DNA from: CAYVKM01 sp964452045
GTDB taxonomy: Bacteria > Calditrichota > Calditrichia > RBG-13-44-9
Reading direction: 5' to 3'
DNA length: 21,560 bases
Assembly (NCBI GenBank): GCA_964452045.1
Contig: CAYVKM010000066.1
Span: forward strand, 1-21,560
Shown here: positions 1 to 7,575 of the stretch, piece by piece
Position numbering within the stretch: position 1 is the stretch's first letter
Layout of the letters: the number at the start of each line of letters is the position of its first letter
Notes under the pieces: model-generated
What the model was told of the DNA's origin: nothing
Seen by the model: only the letters and a program-made list of their open reading frames with translations
Databases searched by the model: none
Made by a program: the position numbers and the translations under genes

Positions 1-1126
1 TCGTCAAAATTTCGATTTCATGTAACAGATTGTAGGCCACAAGGGGCATCATTACGTTCAATTCCAGCTGTCCGGCCTGGGCTGACATCAAAATGGTAGT
101 ATCACAACCTATGACCTGAAAACATACCATATTCAGCATTTCAGCAATTACCGGATTTACCTTACCGGGCATGATTGAAGAGCCTGGCTGTACCGGCATC
201 AGATTTAATTCCGAGAGTCCTGTCTTTGGTCCGGAGGAGAGCAAACGAATATCATTCGCGATCCTTATCAAATCCTGGGCAAGATTGCGGATAGCCCCGG
301 ACAACATCACCATTGGACGCAGGCTCTGCATGGCTTCAAAATAGTCATCGGCCATCTTGAATTTAATTTTCAGTTGCCGGGAAAGCTGTTGAACGATCAG
401 CAGCCGGTACCGGGGATGAGCATTCAGACCAGTTCCGGCAGCAGTACCGCCAATACCAAGTTCAGTGCACCCTGCCATTGCTTCCGAAATGCTGTCCGAA
501 TGTATTCTGACATTTGTTTCCCAGGCCATTATCTCCTGTCCAAGTCGGATCGGGACTGCATCCTGTAAATGGGTCCGACCGGATTTAATAATTTGATCAA
601 ACGCTTTGGCTTTCTTTCTTAAAGTAGATTCAAGTTTTTTTAACTCAGATATTAGTTCCTTACTCTCCTGTATTCCTGCTATCCGAATTGCCGTGGGGAC
701 CACATCGTTGGTTGATTGAGACATATTAACATGGTCATTCGGATGTACAATTTTGTAATCACCTTTTTTGCCACCAAGTATCTCAATAGCCCGGTTGGCA
801 ATTACTTCATTCACATTCATATGATGGGAGGTACCCGCACCAGCCTGGTAGACATCTACCACAAACCATTCTCGTAAAGCACCCTCCAGTATTTCATCTG
901 ATGCAGAAACAATTGCCTCAGCAATCTCAGACTCTAGTACTCCCAGTTTATTATTAACCAGTGCCGCTGCCTTTTTTATCTCTACCGTTGCTTCTACGAA
1001 ATTCCGTTTTGGCATTAGCCCGCTGATCGGAAAATTTTCCACAGCCCGGATAGTCTGAATACCATAATAAGCTTCCTGCGGTATTTTTTTCTCACCCAGA
1101 GAATCTTTCTCAACTCTTGTCTTCAT
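1..1126 (-). CDS. aspA: Aspartate ammonia-lyase, C-terminus cut off by the window edge
   Basis: This cytosolic enzyme of the class II fumarase/aspartase superfamily deaminates L-aspartate to fumarate and ammonia. I translated 375 codons from the ATG at 1126-1124; the family is usually about 460-470 residues, so roughly the last fifth is missing. Visible family motifs are AGAGTSHHMNVNEV (residues 95-108), SQSTNDVVPTA (136-146), GRTHLQDAVPIRLGQE (183-198), and the catalytic serine loop GSSIMPGKVNP (315-325), which carries the general-base serine. The AGAGTS and DAVPIRLGQE forms favour aspartase over fumarase, although the two are close relatives. A strong ribosome binding site (GGGGAG, ending about 8 bases before the ATG) supports the start. 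It is transcribed away from the lipoprotein gene at 1354. The likely role is amino acid catabolism, feeding fumarate to central metabolism or fumarate respiration. Confidence 0.92.
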   Translation of the reverse strand, partial: MKTRVEKDSLGEKKIPQEAYYGIQTIRAVENFPISGLMPKRNFVEATVEIKKAAALVNNKLGVLESEIAEAIVSASDEILEGALREWFVVDVYQAGAGTSHHMNVNEVIANRAIEILGGKKGDYKIVHPNDHVNMSQSTNDVVPTAIRIAGIQESKELISELKKLESTLRKKAKAFDQIIKSGRTHLQDAVPIRLGQEIMAWETNVRIHSDSISEAMAGCTELGIGGTAAGTGLNAHPRYRLLIVQQLSRQLKIKFKMADDYFEAMQSLRPMVMLSGAIRNLAQDLIRIANDIRLLSSGPKTGLSELNLMPVQPGSSIMPGKVNPVIAEMLNMVCFQVIGCDTTILMSAQAGQLELNVMMPLVAYNLLHEIEILT

Positions 1127-1353
1127 TATTTCCACTCCCCATTTGAATTTGACCGTATTTACGCCAGCGTTTAAAATCTTTAACCGATACGCCTGATCAA
1201 AGTTCAAATAGAACCGCCTGGAGATGATCTAAATAAATTAACTCAGTCCTACAAAAGATTGAACAGATTTTTATTTGTTTAGCTGCTAAGTTAGCATAAA
1301 TTAAAAATTAGACGGCCAACATTAATTAATAGCAAATAATCCGGGAGATAGAT
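1127..1353. other. Divergent intergenic region between aspA and the lipoprotein gene
   Basis: These 227 bases must hold the promoters of two divergent genes. The right half is very AT-rich. I found no convincing -35/-10 pair with proper spacing for either direction, no hairpin with a T-run and no reading frame of note. The ribosome binding sites of both genes lie at its two ends: GGGGAG for aspA and GGGAGA for the lipoprotein. Confidence 0.5.
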
Positions 1354-2229
1354 ATGAATAGATACAAATCAACAAGTTTAATTTCAATTCTTGTTTTAGT
1401 CATCACTATTATTCCGGGATGTAATAAAGAAAAAGCAGAAGCAATAAAAGTAGCAGCCATACAATTCCGGATTGAAGCAATTAATGCTTTGGATAAGGTG
1501 CGATTTCTCTATGAACAAAGTGTCTCCATACCGCCTGAAAATCAGTACCAACAGACCGATCGAATTGCGCTGGATCTCAATGTTAGTGAAAATATCGGAC
1601 CTGCCGAGCTTTCATTTCTTATCACCGAAACAAATGTTAATACCCCGGCACTGCAGCAGATTTCAAATGAGTTCAAGGTATTGGAATCACAGTATTACCA
1701 ATTCGAATCAATGTTTCAGTCGCTTCCCGAAGGAAGCTTTTTTGCCAAAAATGCGGTAAAAAAATCTGAAAAATTTGCCATTCAACTTACTATACAATTT
1801 ATAAACATCGCTAAATTCCTGCAGAATTATGATCCCCAATTCACCGGGAACCGGGTAATACTTCTGGAAAAAATAAACAAATACAAAAAAATTACAGACG
1901 ACAGCTTGCGATATTCTTATTTGCGGGCAGCAGCGCAGGAATTGATACAATTACGAAACGAAGAAAATACCGCCCGCGATGAAGCCGTCAGTCAATGTTA
2001 TCGGGCAGTAGAAGCCGGAAAATTGGTTTCGGATCTTATTCGCAACTACTCCAAAATGAACGTTCGGGATTTACTTGTTGCCACCAGAAACACCCTGGAT
2101 TACATCAGCAGTATTACACCGGAATGGAAAGATGTTTCCACAATAAAAAACCGACTCGATTCGGTAGAAAAGACTATTCAGAATGATCCCTATTGGAAAA
2201 CCTTACTTAATTTAGAAATTGTGAATTAA
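1354..2229 (+). CDS. Predicted lipoprotein of unknown function, mostly alpha-helical
   Basis: I do not recognise a family. The N-terminus is a clear lipoprotein signal: Lys/Arg at residues 3-5, a hydrophobic stretch of about 15 residues, then a lipobox ending I-I-P-G-C with the lipidated cysteine at residue 23. The next residues are N-K-E-K. The mature part (about 268 residues) has no further obvious transmembrane segment. It is rich in Leu, Ile, Glu, Lys, Gln and Asn, with long stretches that look helical, and has only one other cysteine, so an extracytoplasmic helical-bundle protein is likely. The ATG is preceded by GGGAGA at a good distance. It is followed after 16 bases by a small same-strand gene (2246-2539), and the two probably form one transcript. 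The call of lipoprotein is firm; the function is unknown. Confidence 0.8.
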   Translation: MNRYKSTSLISILVLVITIIPGCNKEKAEAIKVAAIQFRIEAINALDKVRFLYEQSVSIPPENQYQQTDRIALDLNVSENIGPAELSFLITETNVNTPALQQISNEFKVLESQYYQFESMFQSLPEGSFFAKNAVKKSEKFAIQLTIQFINIAKFLQNYDPQFTGNRVILLEKINKYKKITDDSLRYSYLRAAAQELIQLRNEENTARDEAVSQCYRAVEAGKLVSDLIRNYSKMNVRDLLVATRNTLDYISSITPEWKDVSTIKNRLDSVEKTIQNDPYWKTLLNLEIVN

Positions 2230-2245
2230 AAACAGGAAAAATATT

Positions 2246-2539
2246 ATGGATCGCGATACACAGATGTTACAGGAAATGGGAAATGCAGTGATCACCTTGC
2301 AGATGAAATTTCGTAATAGTCCACTGGCAGACCGAATGGCTATCAAACCAGCTCTGGAAGAATTATTGAGCGACTATGCGGACTACCAAATCAGGTTATT
2401 GAAAGAGGGTATTATTACCGGCGAACAAGATCTCGTAGAAATGGCCGACATCAGGCAAGAGATAGAGCAGGCTGCCGAAAAAGAAGCCCTGTTAAAAGCC
2501 ATCGGAAAAACAATAGCATTTGTTGCAGTCAAAATTTAA
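2246..2539 (+). CDS. Small helical hypothetical protein paired with the lipoprotein
   Basis: This protein has 97 residues, no signal peptide, no cysteines and no recognised domain. It is rich in Glu, Ala, Leu, Met and Gln, with heptad-like spacing over residues 30-85, including a charged helix (REIEQAAEKEALLKAIGK, about 70-87), and ends in a short hydrophobic tail. This suggests a small helical, possibly oligomeric, cytosolic protein. The start ATG follows an AGGA ribosome binding site. It lies 16 bases after the lipoprotein stop codon and is probably co-transcribed with it. The coding call rests on the uninterrupted frame, the ribosome binding site and the operon-like position. A role common to the pair is inference. 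Confidence 0.65.
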   Translation: MDRDTQMLQEMGNAVITLQMKFRNSPLADRMAIKPALEELLSDYADYQIRLLKEGIITGEQDLVEMADIRQEIEQAAEKEALLKAIGKTIAFVAVKI

Positions 2540-2567
2540 TACGAGATTGGTATGTGTTCAGGGACAG

Positions 2568-2600
2568 TTTGAACAATTCAAATAATTTTCGTAAATTTTT
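2568..2600 (+). terminator. Weak terminator candidate after the lipoprotein unit
   Basis: A perfect 6-bp stem, TTTGAA-CAA-TTCAAA (2568-2582), is followed by T-rich DNA. It lies about 30 bases after the stop codon, between two converging genes. The stem is AT-rich with a 3-base loop, so it would be weak. Position is the main argument. Confidence 0.28.
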
Positions 2601-2647
2601 ATTTTTATATAGAACTTATCTGATAGTGGCTAACCTGTTATGATTTA

Positions 2648-3067
2648 CTAAATATCTGCCACCAGAGGCCAGAAGGTTTTCACCAGATACAACACGCTCA
2701 ACAATAGGATGACCAGCAAAAGTGAACGGCGTAAAAGCTCACCTTTGGTCATAAAAGGTTTATTCTTTACCCAATCCTTTACCGGCTTATCTCCAAAAGC
2801 ATAAATCTGTGCACACTTTTTACAATAGTAATTCGGGGGCACATCATCCGGTTTCAACTTTTTATGACATTTTGGACAGCGATATTTAGCATGATACCAG
2901 GTAATCCAAATTCTGTCATGTTTCATCACAAAGGAGTCAATAAATTTGTTGAAGTAGATAATAAACCATGCAACAATGATGAGAACGATAAATATTATGT
3001 GTTGTAATAAAAATCCGGATACAGTGGTAAGGATGCTTTGAAAAATACCTTCGGGCATATCTTTCAT
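2648..3067 (-). CDS. Small membrane protein with a cytosol-type zinc ribbon between two transmembrane helices
   Basis: I do not recognise a named family. The 139-residue protein has a first hydrophobic helix at about residues 13-40. A polar central part carries a classic zinc ribbon with two CPxC/CxxC knuckles, CPKC at 64-67 and CKKC at 82-85, separated by 14 residues. A second transmembrane helix lies at about 114-132. The ribbon would bind one Zn(2+) and may act in protein or nucleic acid contact at the membrane. It is 156 bases downstream of the rbsC-like gene on the same strand, behind a probable terminator (3146-3179), so it probably has its own promoter. It converges on the gene at 2246-2539. 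The topology and ribbon are read from the sequence; the role is unknown. Confidence 0.7.
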   Translation of the reverse strand: MKDMPEGIFQSILTTVSGFLLQHIIFIVLIIVAWFIIYFNKFIDSFVMKHDRIWITWYHAKYRCPKCHKKLKPDDVPPNYYCKKCAQIYAFGDKPVKDWVKNKPFMTKGELLRRSLLLVILLLSVLYLVKTFWPLVADI

Positions 3068-3145
3068 CTCTTCAGTTAAAATTTTTCAGGTTTATATTTA
3101 GAAAAAGGCTACTTTCCCTGAATTCCTTTTCACTCAGTACGATAC

Positions 3146-3179
3146 AATAAAAATGCCAGCTAACAATACCGTCCGGCAC
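3146..3179 (-). terminator. Probable intrinsic terminator at the end of the long minus-strand gene block
   Basis: Read on the minus strand, TGCCGG pairs with CTGGCA (six pairs, one of them G-U; plus-strand positions 3173-3178 and 3154-3159) around a 13-base loop. It is followed at once by TTTTTATT. It lies about 45 bases after the stop codon of the RbsC-like permease, where the operon would be expected to end. The stem is modest but GC-rich compared with its surroundings. Confidence 0.55.
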
Positions 3180-3223
3180 ACTTCATATTATCGAAATAAA
3201 AATTTTAAAAGTGATTACCAATT

Positions 3224-4201
3224 TTATTTGTTATGACGAATCCGGTCTAAAGCAACGGCGAGAACAATTATGATCCCAGTAACGATCTCCTGAACCCAAT
3301 TAGGTAACCCCATTTGAGAGCATCCCGAACGAATGACAGTCATAATAAATGCACCGATGATTGAACCAAATATCGATCCCTCCCCACCGGAAAGGCTTCC
3401 GCCACCAATGACGACCGCAGCAATAACATCCAGTTCCAGACCAACAGCAACGGTAGGATCCCCAACCGTCAATCGGGAAAATTGCATTAAGCCTGCCACA
3501 CCAGTCAATGCCGCGCTGATGGAATAGACCATTACTTTAACACGCTGAACATTTATTCCGGATAACCTGGCCGCACTTTCATTCGACCCAATGGCAAATA
3601 TATACCGGCCAAACCGGAAATAACGCAGCAGGATAACGACTAAAATTGACAGAATGATAAAAATCCAGACTCCGGGGGGAATAATCAACCACTTATTTTC
3701 TGGGGCTAAGGTGGCAAGTAATTCATTCAGCCAAGTGAGCGGTGCATCAATTTTTTGTTCACCGGCAATCCCTTTGGCTGCACCCCGAACTAACAAGAGG
3801 GTACCCAGGGTAACGATAAAGGGCACAACCCTTAGCCGGGTAATCAAAAAGCCATTGATGACACCGCAAAAACCGGCAACGATAATGCCTAAAATTGCAC
3901 TTACCAGTGGGCTTACCCCGGCCCGAAGCAACCAGGCAATAACCACTGTGCTAAGCGCGATTATCGATCCCACCGAGAGATCTATGCCTCCGGAAATAAT
4001 AACCATGGTCATCCCCAGGGCAGCAATACCGACGATTGCAGTTTGCCGGGCGATGGTTTCAATATTTCGATAAGATGAAAAACTCTCCGGAGCAATTATG
4101 GCAAAAAGTAAAAAAACAAATAAGAGTCCCAGGAAAGGACCAAGACGATTTAGCCATTCCTGGCTTTCCATCCGTTTCAAAGCGGTATTTAGTTGAGCCA
4201 T
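3224..4201 (-). CDS. RbsC-like ABC transporter permease (BPD_transp_2 family)
   Basis: This is the inner-membrane permease of a carbohydrate-uptake-type (CUT2) ABC importer. Its 325 residues are typical for RbsC/XylH/AraH proteins. Family motifs are clear: GMTMVIISGGIDLSVGS (about 63-79), the NGFLITRLRVVPFIVTLGT region (about 115-133), AIGSNESAARLSGI (about 203-216), and the late GGGSLSGGEGSIFGSIIGA segment that includes the contact region with the ATPase. About eight to ten hydrophobic segments are visible. The ATG overlaps the last codons of the RbsB-like gene by 13 bases, so the two are translationally coupled. Oddly, no ATPase (RbsA) gene is present on either side, whereas the usual order is ATPase-permease-binding protein. 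The substrate cannot be named from sequence; a pentose, hexose or other small polar compound is possible. Confidence 0.9.
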   Translation of the reverse strand: MAQLNTALKRMESQEWLNRLGPFLGLLFVFLLFAIIAPESFSSYRNIETIARQTAIVGIAALGMTMVIISGGIDLSVGSIIALSTVVIAWLLRAGVSPLVSAILGIIVAGFCGVINGFLITRLRVVPFIVTLGTLLLVRGAAKGIAGEQKIDAPLTWLNELLATLAPENKWLIIPPGVWIFIILSILVVILLRYFRFGRYIFAIGSNESAARLSGINVQRVKVMVYSISAALTGVAGLMQFSRLTVGDPTVAVGLELDVIAAVVIGGGSLSGGEGSIFGSIIGAFIMTVIRSGCSQMGLPNWVQEIVTGIIIVLAVALDRIRHNK

Positions 4202-5187
4202 TTTGAAAGATCAGGTAAAACCAGATTCCGGATTTCAGGATCTTGCAGATTATCCAGGGTAACAATCGTCACCCCGGTATCAATGAGTGATTTATATGGT
4301 TGTTTATTCAAATAGGCGACAATAGTTTGAACACCCAGATATCCCATTTTGAATGGATTCTGGAGAATAAGTGCATTGATTTCTCCGCTTTCCAACGCTT
4401 CTACCAGTTTTGGAGAACTATCAAAACCGATGAAATAAACCTTTCCGGTTAAGTTTGCATCCTGTAAAGCCCGCAACATACCAAAGGTTGAGGATTCATT
4501 GACACAAAATATCCCGTTGATAGCCAGCTTATTATCCGAAATTCGAAATGGTGCAATCAGGTTCTCACTTATCTGATATGCCGTTTCAGTCGTCGCTCCG
4601 GCATACTGATTAGCGCTTACCACCTCAATGCCGGGATTTTCGGCCATTACTTCCAAAAACCCGGCTTCCCGCAAAGTTGTGCTGGCCGAACCTTCCTGAT
4701 AACGTAAAAGCACAACTTTACCCGTGCCATTAAGCAATTCAGCCATGCGTTCCCCGGCCAATCTCCCACCCAATTTATTATCCGTTGCTACAAAACTGAT
4801 GTAGTCTTCGCCCGAAAGCCCGGAATCGATAATGACAACCGGTATACCCGCTCTGGATGCATTCCTCACTGGAACTACCAAAGCTTTATCATCCAATGGT
4901 GCCAATACTATTCCTGAAACGTTTCTGGATAAGAAATTTTCCAAAACTGAAATCTGAGCTTCCCGGTCATCTTCCTTTAATGGGCCCTTCCAGATAATCT
5001 CAACATCCAATTCTCTGGCTGCTTTTACCGCACCGGCATGGATAGATTTCCAGAACTCATGGGTGGTACCCTTGGGAATCACTGCGATGGTCATCTGGGA
5101 ATCGTTTTTCTCTTCATTCTTTTGGCATTCCAAAAACAGGGCAGGAATACAAAAAATGATGAAAAGATATGGAAATAATAATTTCAT
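4189..5187 (-). CDS. RbsB-like sugar-binding lipoprotein of an ABC importer
   Basis: This is a type I periplasmic binding protein (Peripla_BP_4 family) that captures substrate outside the membrane for the RbsC-like permease. I chose the ATG at 5187 (332 residues). It starts with a signal (M-K-L-L-F-P-Y...) and follows a GAGAG sequence. The longer frame from 5253 would overlap the upstream gene and bury the signal. The signal ends in L-F-L-E-C (Cys21), a lipobox-like site with an unusual Glu just before the cysteine. Typical fold features follow: MTIAVIPKGTTHEFWKSIHAGA, then GIVLAPLDDKALVVPV, then an IPVVIIDSG strand, and late GKVYFIGFDSSPKLVEALESGEINALILQ written here as the conserved hinge and ligand region. 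Thirteen bases overlap the permease gene. Substrate unknown; ROK kinase and corrinoid genes lie upstream. Confidence 0.88.
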   Translation of the reverse strand: MKLLFPYLFIIFCIPALFLECQKNEEKNDSQMTIAVIPKGTTHEFWKSIHAGAVKAARELDVEIIWKGPLKEDDREAQISVLENFLSRNVSGIVLAPLDDKALVVPVRNASRAGIPVVIIDSGLSGEDYISFVATDNKLGGRLAGERMAELLNGTGKVVLLRYQEGSASTTLREAGFLEVMAENPGIEVVSANQYAGATTETAYQISENLIAPFRISDNKLAINGIFCVNESSTFGMLRALQDANLTGKVYFIGFDSSPKLVEALESGEINALILQNPFKMGYLGVQTIVAYLNKQPYKSLIDTGVTIVTLDNLQDPEIRNLVLPDLSKWLN

Positions 5188-5209
5188 TTTCTCTCTTTCA
5201 AAAATATTC

Positions 5210-6118
5210 CTAAAAGATATGCAATTTTTTAGAAAATTGGTTTTCAATAGCACTTCTAATTTTCCGAATATGTTCAGGTGTGGTGCCGCAACAACCCCCG
5301 ATTATATCAGCCCCAACCTCAACTAATTCAGGCACGATACGGGCGACTATCTCGGGGGTTTCCGGATAAATAAGTTTATCTCCGACCATTTGCGGTAGAC
5401 CGGCATTGGCCTGAACAATAAGAGGAATATCAGGATTGGCACGACGCATTTCAACAATAATTGGTACCATATCTGCAAAACCATTGCCGCAATTTGTTCC
5501 GATAATATCCACACCCCAACTCGATAAAGAATCCGCCACCGCTCCCGGATTGACACCCATCATAGTCTTAAAAGAACCATCAGGTTGTCTACTAAAAGTA
5601 AAAGTGCAGATAATTTCCAATTCGGTATTTTCCTGAGCAGCAATAACCGCACACCGGGCTTCATCAAGATCATAAAAGGTTTCCAGGCATATAGCATCAA
5701 CACCACCGTCCCGCAAGGCCAGTGCCTGTTCCCGGAAGGCATCGATAAGTTCCTCCCAAGTTACCTCTCCGGTAAGCAGAAATTTACCCGTGGGTCCAAT
5801 AGATCCAAGCACCAATGCTTTTTGATCTGCCGCTTGTCGGGAAATTTCAGCAGCTAATTTATTTAACTCCGTTGTCTTATCTCCCAATTGGTAATTTGCC
5901 AACTTAAATCGGCTCCCACCAAAACTATTGGTTTCAATCAGATTGGCTCCAGCTGCAACATATGCTTTAGCAATTGAAAACACCCTCTCACGGTGCTTGA
6001 GGTTCCATAATTCAGGACATTCGCCGGTCGACAGTCCTGAGTTCTGCAACATGGTCCCCCAGGCACCATCTCCGACCAATAATTTTCCCGATTTAATCAG
6101 CTCGGTAATCCGCTTCAT
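5210..6118 (-). CDS. Homocysteine S-methyltransferase domain protein (MetH N-terminal module alone)
   Basis: This protein transfers a methyl group to homocysteine to make methionine, using a zinc-bound thiolate. The 302 residues match only the homocysteine-binding barrel of cobalamin methionine synthase. The start is VGDGAWGTMLQ (15-25), then IETNSFGGSR (61-70) and GSIGPTGKFL (105-114). The three zinc ligands are present: Cys210 in GTNCG, and Cys276-Cys277 in GGCCGTTPEH. There is no methyl-tetrahydrofolate domain, cobalamin domain or activation domain in the chain. The latter two are encoded by the two genes just upstream (6123-6848 and 6861-7529), with 4- and 12-base gaps, so the three probably form one split enzyme with methylcobalamin as the direct donor. 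A stand-alone S-methylmethionine or betaine-type enzyme is less likely given that context. Confidence 0.88.
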   Translation of the reverse strand: MKRITELIKSGKLLVGDGAWGTMLQNSGLSTGECPELWNLKHRERVFSIAKAYVAAGANLIETNSFGGSRFKLANYQLGDKTTELNKLAAEISRQAADQKALVLGSIGPTGKFLLTGEVTWEELIDAFREQALALRDGGVDAICLETFYDLDEARCAVIAAQENTELEIICTFTFSRQPDGSFKTMMGVNPGAVADSLSSWGVDIIGTNCGNGFADMVPIIVEMRRANPDIPLIVQANAGLPQMVGDKLIYPETPEIVARIVPELVEVGADIIGGCCGTTPEHIRKIRSAIENQFSKKLHIF

Positions 6119-6122
6119 CTAT

Positions 6123-6848
6123 CTAATCCGAATTTATTTTTTCTTTTTGCAGCAAAATGCTCTTTCGCCGGTAACATTGTTCCATATCGCAAAGGGAACA
6201 AAAATATGGTTTTTTCTTGACCGTTTTGCCAACTCCGGTGATGCCACTAACAGATTTTATTGGTACCATCAAGGATGTCTCGGTAAGACTTATACCACAG
6301 AAATTTTTGGGAAGAAGCGAAAATAGAATTTGCTGTTCATTTACATTCCATCCGCAATAACCCGGACTAAAGCGATTGGTAATTTTCCACCCATCCTTTT
6401 TTATCACATTCACGATTTGATCTTCCATCCAGTCAATGGTTTTTTCCACCAGCAGTGAACCAATCGTATCCAGGATATAGCCCGATATCGGATCCGCATC
6501 GACAAAATGATTTTTAATAATGACATCAAATTTTTCTCCGACGGATGCAGCAAAAATCGCCAGAGAGGTAGCCTGTTTAACTTGTTTTGTGATAATTGAA
6601 CCGCAATGAAAAGTAAAGCCATCTCCGCGAATACTATCTTTATCAATATTAATTGAGTCCGGCGCTAACAGTCTGAAGCCGCATTGCAAATCAACTAAAT
6701 TTTTTACCAGCTTTAATTGATCCTGAATGAGGGTCAGGAGAGCCTCATCACCGTGTTGATTGCCGGCATGCATATCCAGCATCACCTCTTCTGCCGAGAT
6801 CTTAATTTGGGAATAATTTACCTGGAAGGTATATATGTCTTCAGTCAT
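6123..6848 (-). CDS. Stand-alone methionine synthase activation domain (AdoMet-binding), cysteine-rich tail
   Basis: This protein is likely to reactivate oxidised cob(II)alamin by reductive methylation with S-adenosylmethionine, as the C-terminal domain of MetH does. The diagnostic motif is NRFSPGYCGWNVNEQQ (158-173), which matches the AdoMet-binding R-x-S-P-G-Y signature. It is followed by GISLTETSLMVPIKSVSGITG (185-205), the second conserved block. The chain is 241 residues, shorter than the roughly 330-residue MetH domain. It ends in a cysteine cluster C-x2-C-x4-C (Cys217, 220, 225) that the MetH domain lacks and that could hold a metal or Fe-S site. It sits 12 bases after the corrinoid protein gene and 4 bases before the homocysteine methyltransferase gene, as expected for a split methionine synthase. 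What reduces the cobalamin is not evident. Confidence 0.85.
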   Translation of the reverse strand: MTEDIYTFQVNYSQIKISAEEVMLDMHAGNQHGDEALLTLIQDQLKLVKNLVDLQCGFRLLAPDSINIDKDSIRGDGFTFHCGSIITKQVKQATSLAIFAASVGEKFDVIIKNHFVDADPISGYILDTIGSLLVEKTIDWMEDQIVNVIKKDGWKITNRFSPGYCGWNVNEQQILFSLLPKNFCGISLTETSLMVPIKSVSGITGVGKTVKKKPYFCSLCDMEQCYRRKSILLQKEKINSD

Positions 6849-6860
6849 TTGACAATCCGA

Positions 6861-7529
6861 TCAGGAAAGCATTTTTTCCAGATGTTTAGCAAATTTATGG
6901 GGATCAGGGAAGTATCCATCCGCACCAATTTTGTCACTAAATCCCTGGGTTACTGGTGCACCACCGATGTATATCCTGATATCCGGATGCTGTTCTTTAA
7001 TGGTTTTTACGCTTTTCTCCATATTTACCATAGTGGTAGTCAATAGCGCACTCATCCCAACTATTGCTTTCGGATTTTCCTGCAAAGAGGAGAGGAATTT
7101 TTCAGTGGTGACGCTGGTTCCAAGATCAATAACCTTCCATCCATCACCCTCAAGAACCATTCGGACAATATTTTTACCAATATCATGCAGATCTCCGGTC
7201 ACCGTGCCCAAAATTACCGTTCCCCGATGGGTAGCCTCACCTTTATCAAAATAGGGTTTGAGATAAACCATGGCAGCATTCATGGCTTTTGCCGCAATAA
7301 GCAATTGGGGAATATAGGCTTCTCCCCGACCAAATTTCTCCCCAATATTATTCATTCCAACCATCAGAGCTTTTTTTAATATTTCGTCCGGTGATACACC
7401 GGCCTGCAGCAGTTGCTGTGTTAATTCCGCTGCCCCATCCATGTCCTTCATATCCGGTGGGAAAGGCGATGCTTTATCAGATTTTCCCCGCTCCACACAT
7501 ATTGCCAGTCGTGACAGAATTTCTTCCAT
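6861..7529 (-). CDS. Corrinoid (cobalamin-binding) methyl-carrier protein, MtaC/MtbC/MetH type
   Basis: This is the methyl shuttle of a corrinoid methyltransferase system. The 222-residue protein has a helical cap domain (about 1-95) followed by a Rossmann-like B12 domain. The base-off signature is D-x-H-x-x-G at residues 113-118 (GDLHDIG), where His115 is the lower cobalt ligand. Further B12 contacts are MSALLTTTM (159-167) and YIGGAPVTQGF (187-197). An extra segment near residues 15-30 (GKSDKASPFPPDMKDMDG) lengthens the first helices; I believe this occurs in a subset of such proteins. I chose the second ATG (7529): the GGAG at 7540-7537 is only one base from the first ATG (7535) but seven from the second. 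The neighbours supply the homocysteine-methylating and reactivating partners. The protein that loads the methyl group is not in the window. Confidence 0.9.
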   Translation of the reverse strand: MEEILSRLAICVERGKSDKASPFPPDMKDMDGAAELTQQLLQAGVSPDEILKKALMVGMNNIGEKFGRGEAYIPQLLIAAKAMNAAMVYLKPYFDKGEATHRGTVILGTVTGDLHDIGKNIVRMVLEGDGWKVIDLGTSVTTEKFLSSLQENPKAIVGMSALLTTTMVNMEKSVKTIKEQHPDIRIYIGGAPVTQGFSDKIGADGYFPDPHKFAKHLEKMLS

Positions 7530-7536
7530 GTTCATT

Positions 7537-7540
7537 CTCC
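7537..7540 (-). promoter_or_regulatory. Ribosome binding site that decides the corrinoid protein start
   Basis: GGAG (minus strand) lies 1 base from an ATG at 7535 and 7 bases from an in-frame ATG at 7529. The normal spacing favours the second. Confidence 0.6.
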
Positions 7541-7575
7541 AGATATAGCTTAATACTGCCGATACTTGTATAACA

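Noticed and set aside
3654..4073. A 139-codon open frame on the plus strand
   Set aside because: It is antisense to the well-conserved RbsC-like permease and has no ribosome binding site or recognisable protein features.
5188..5253. A longer start for the RbsB-like protein
   Set aside because: It overlaps the homocysteine methyltransferase gene and would put 22 polar residues before the signal peptide.
7530..7575. A cobalamin riboswitch before the corrinoid gene
   Set aside because: The gap is under 50 bases, far too short for the riboswitch, and contains no B12-box-like sequence.
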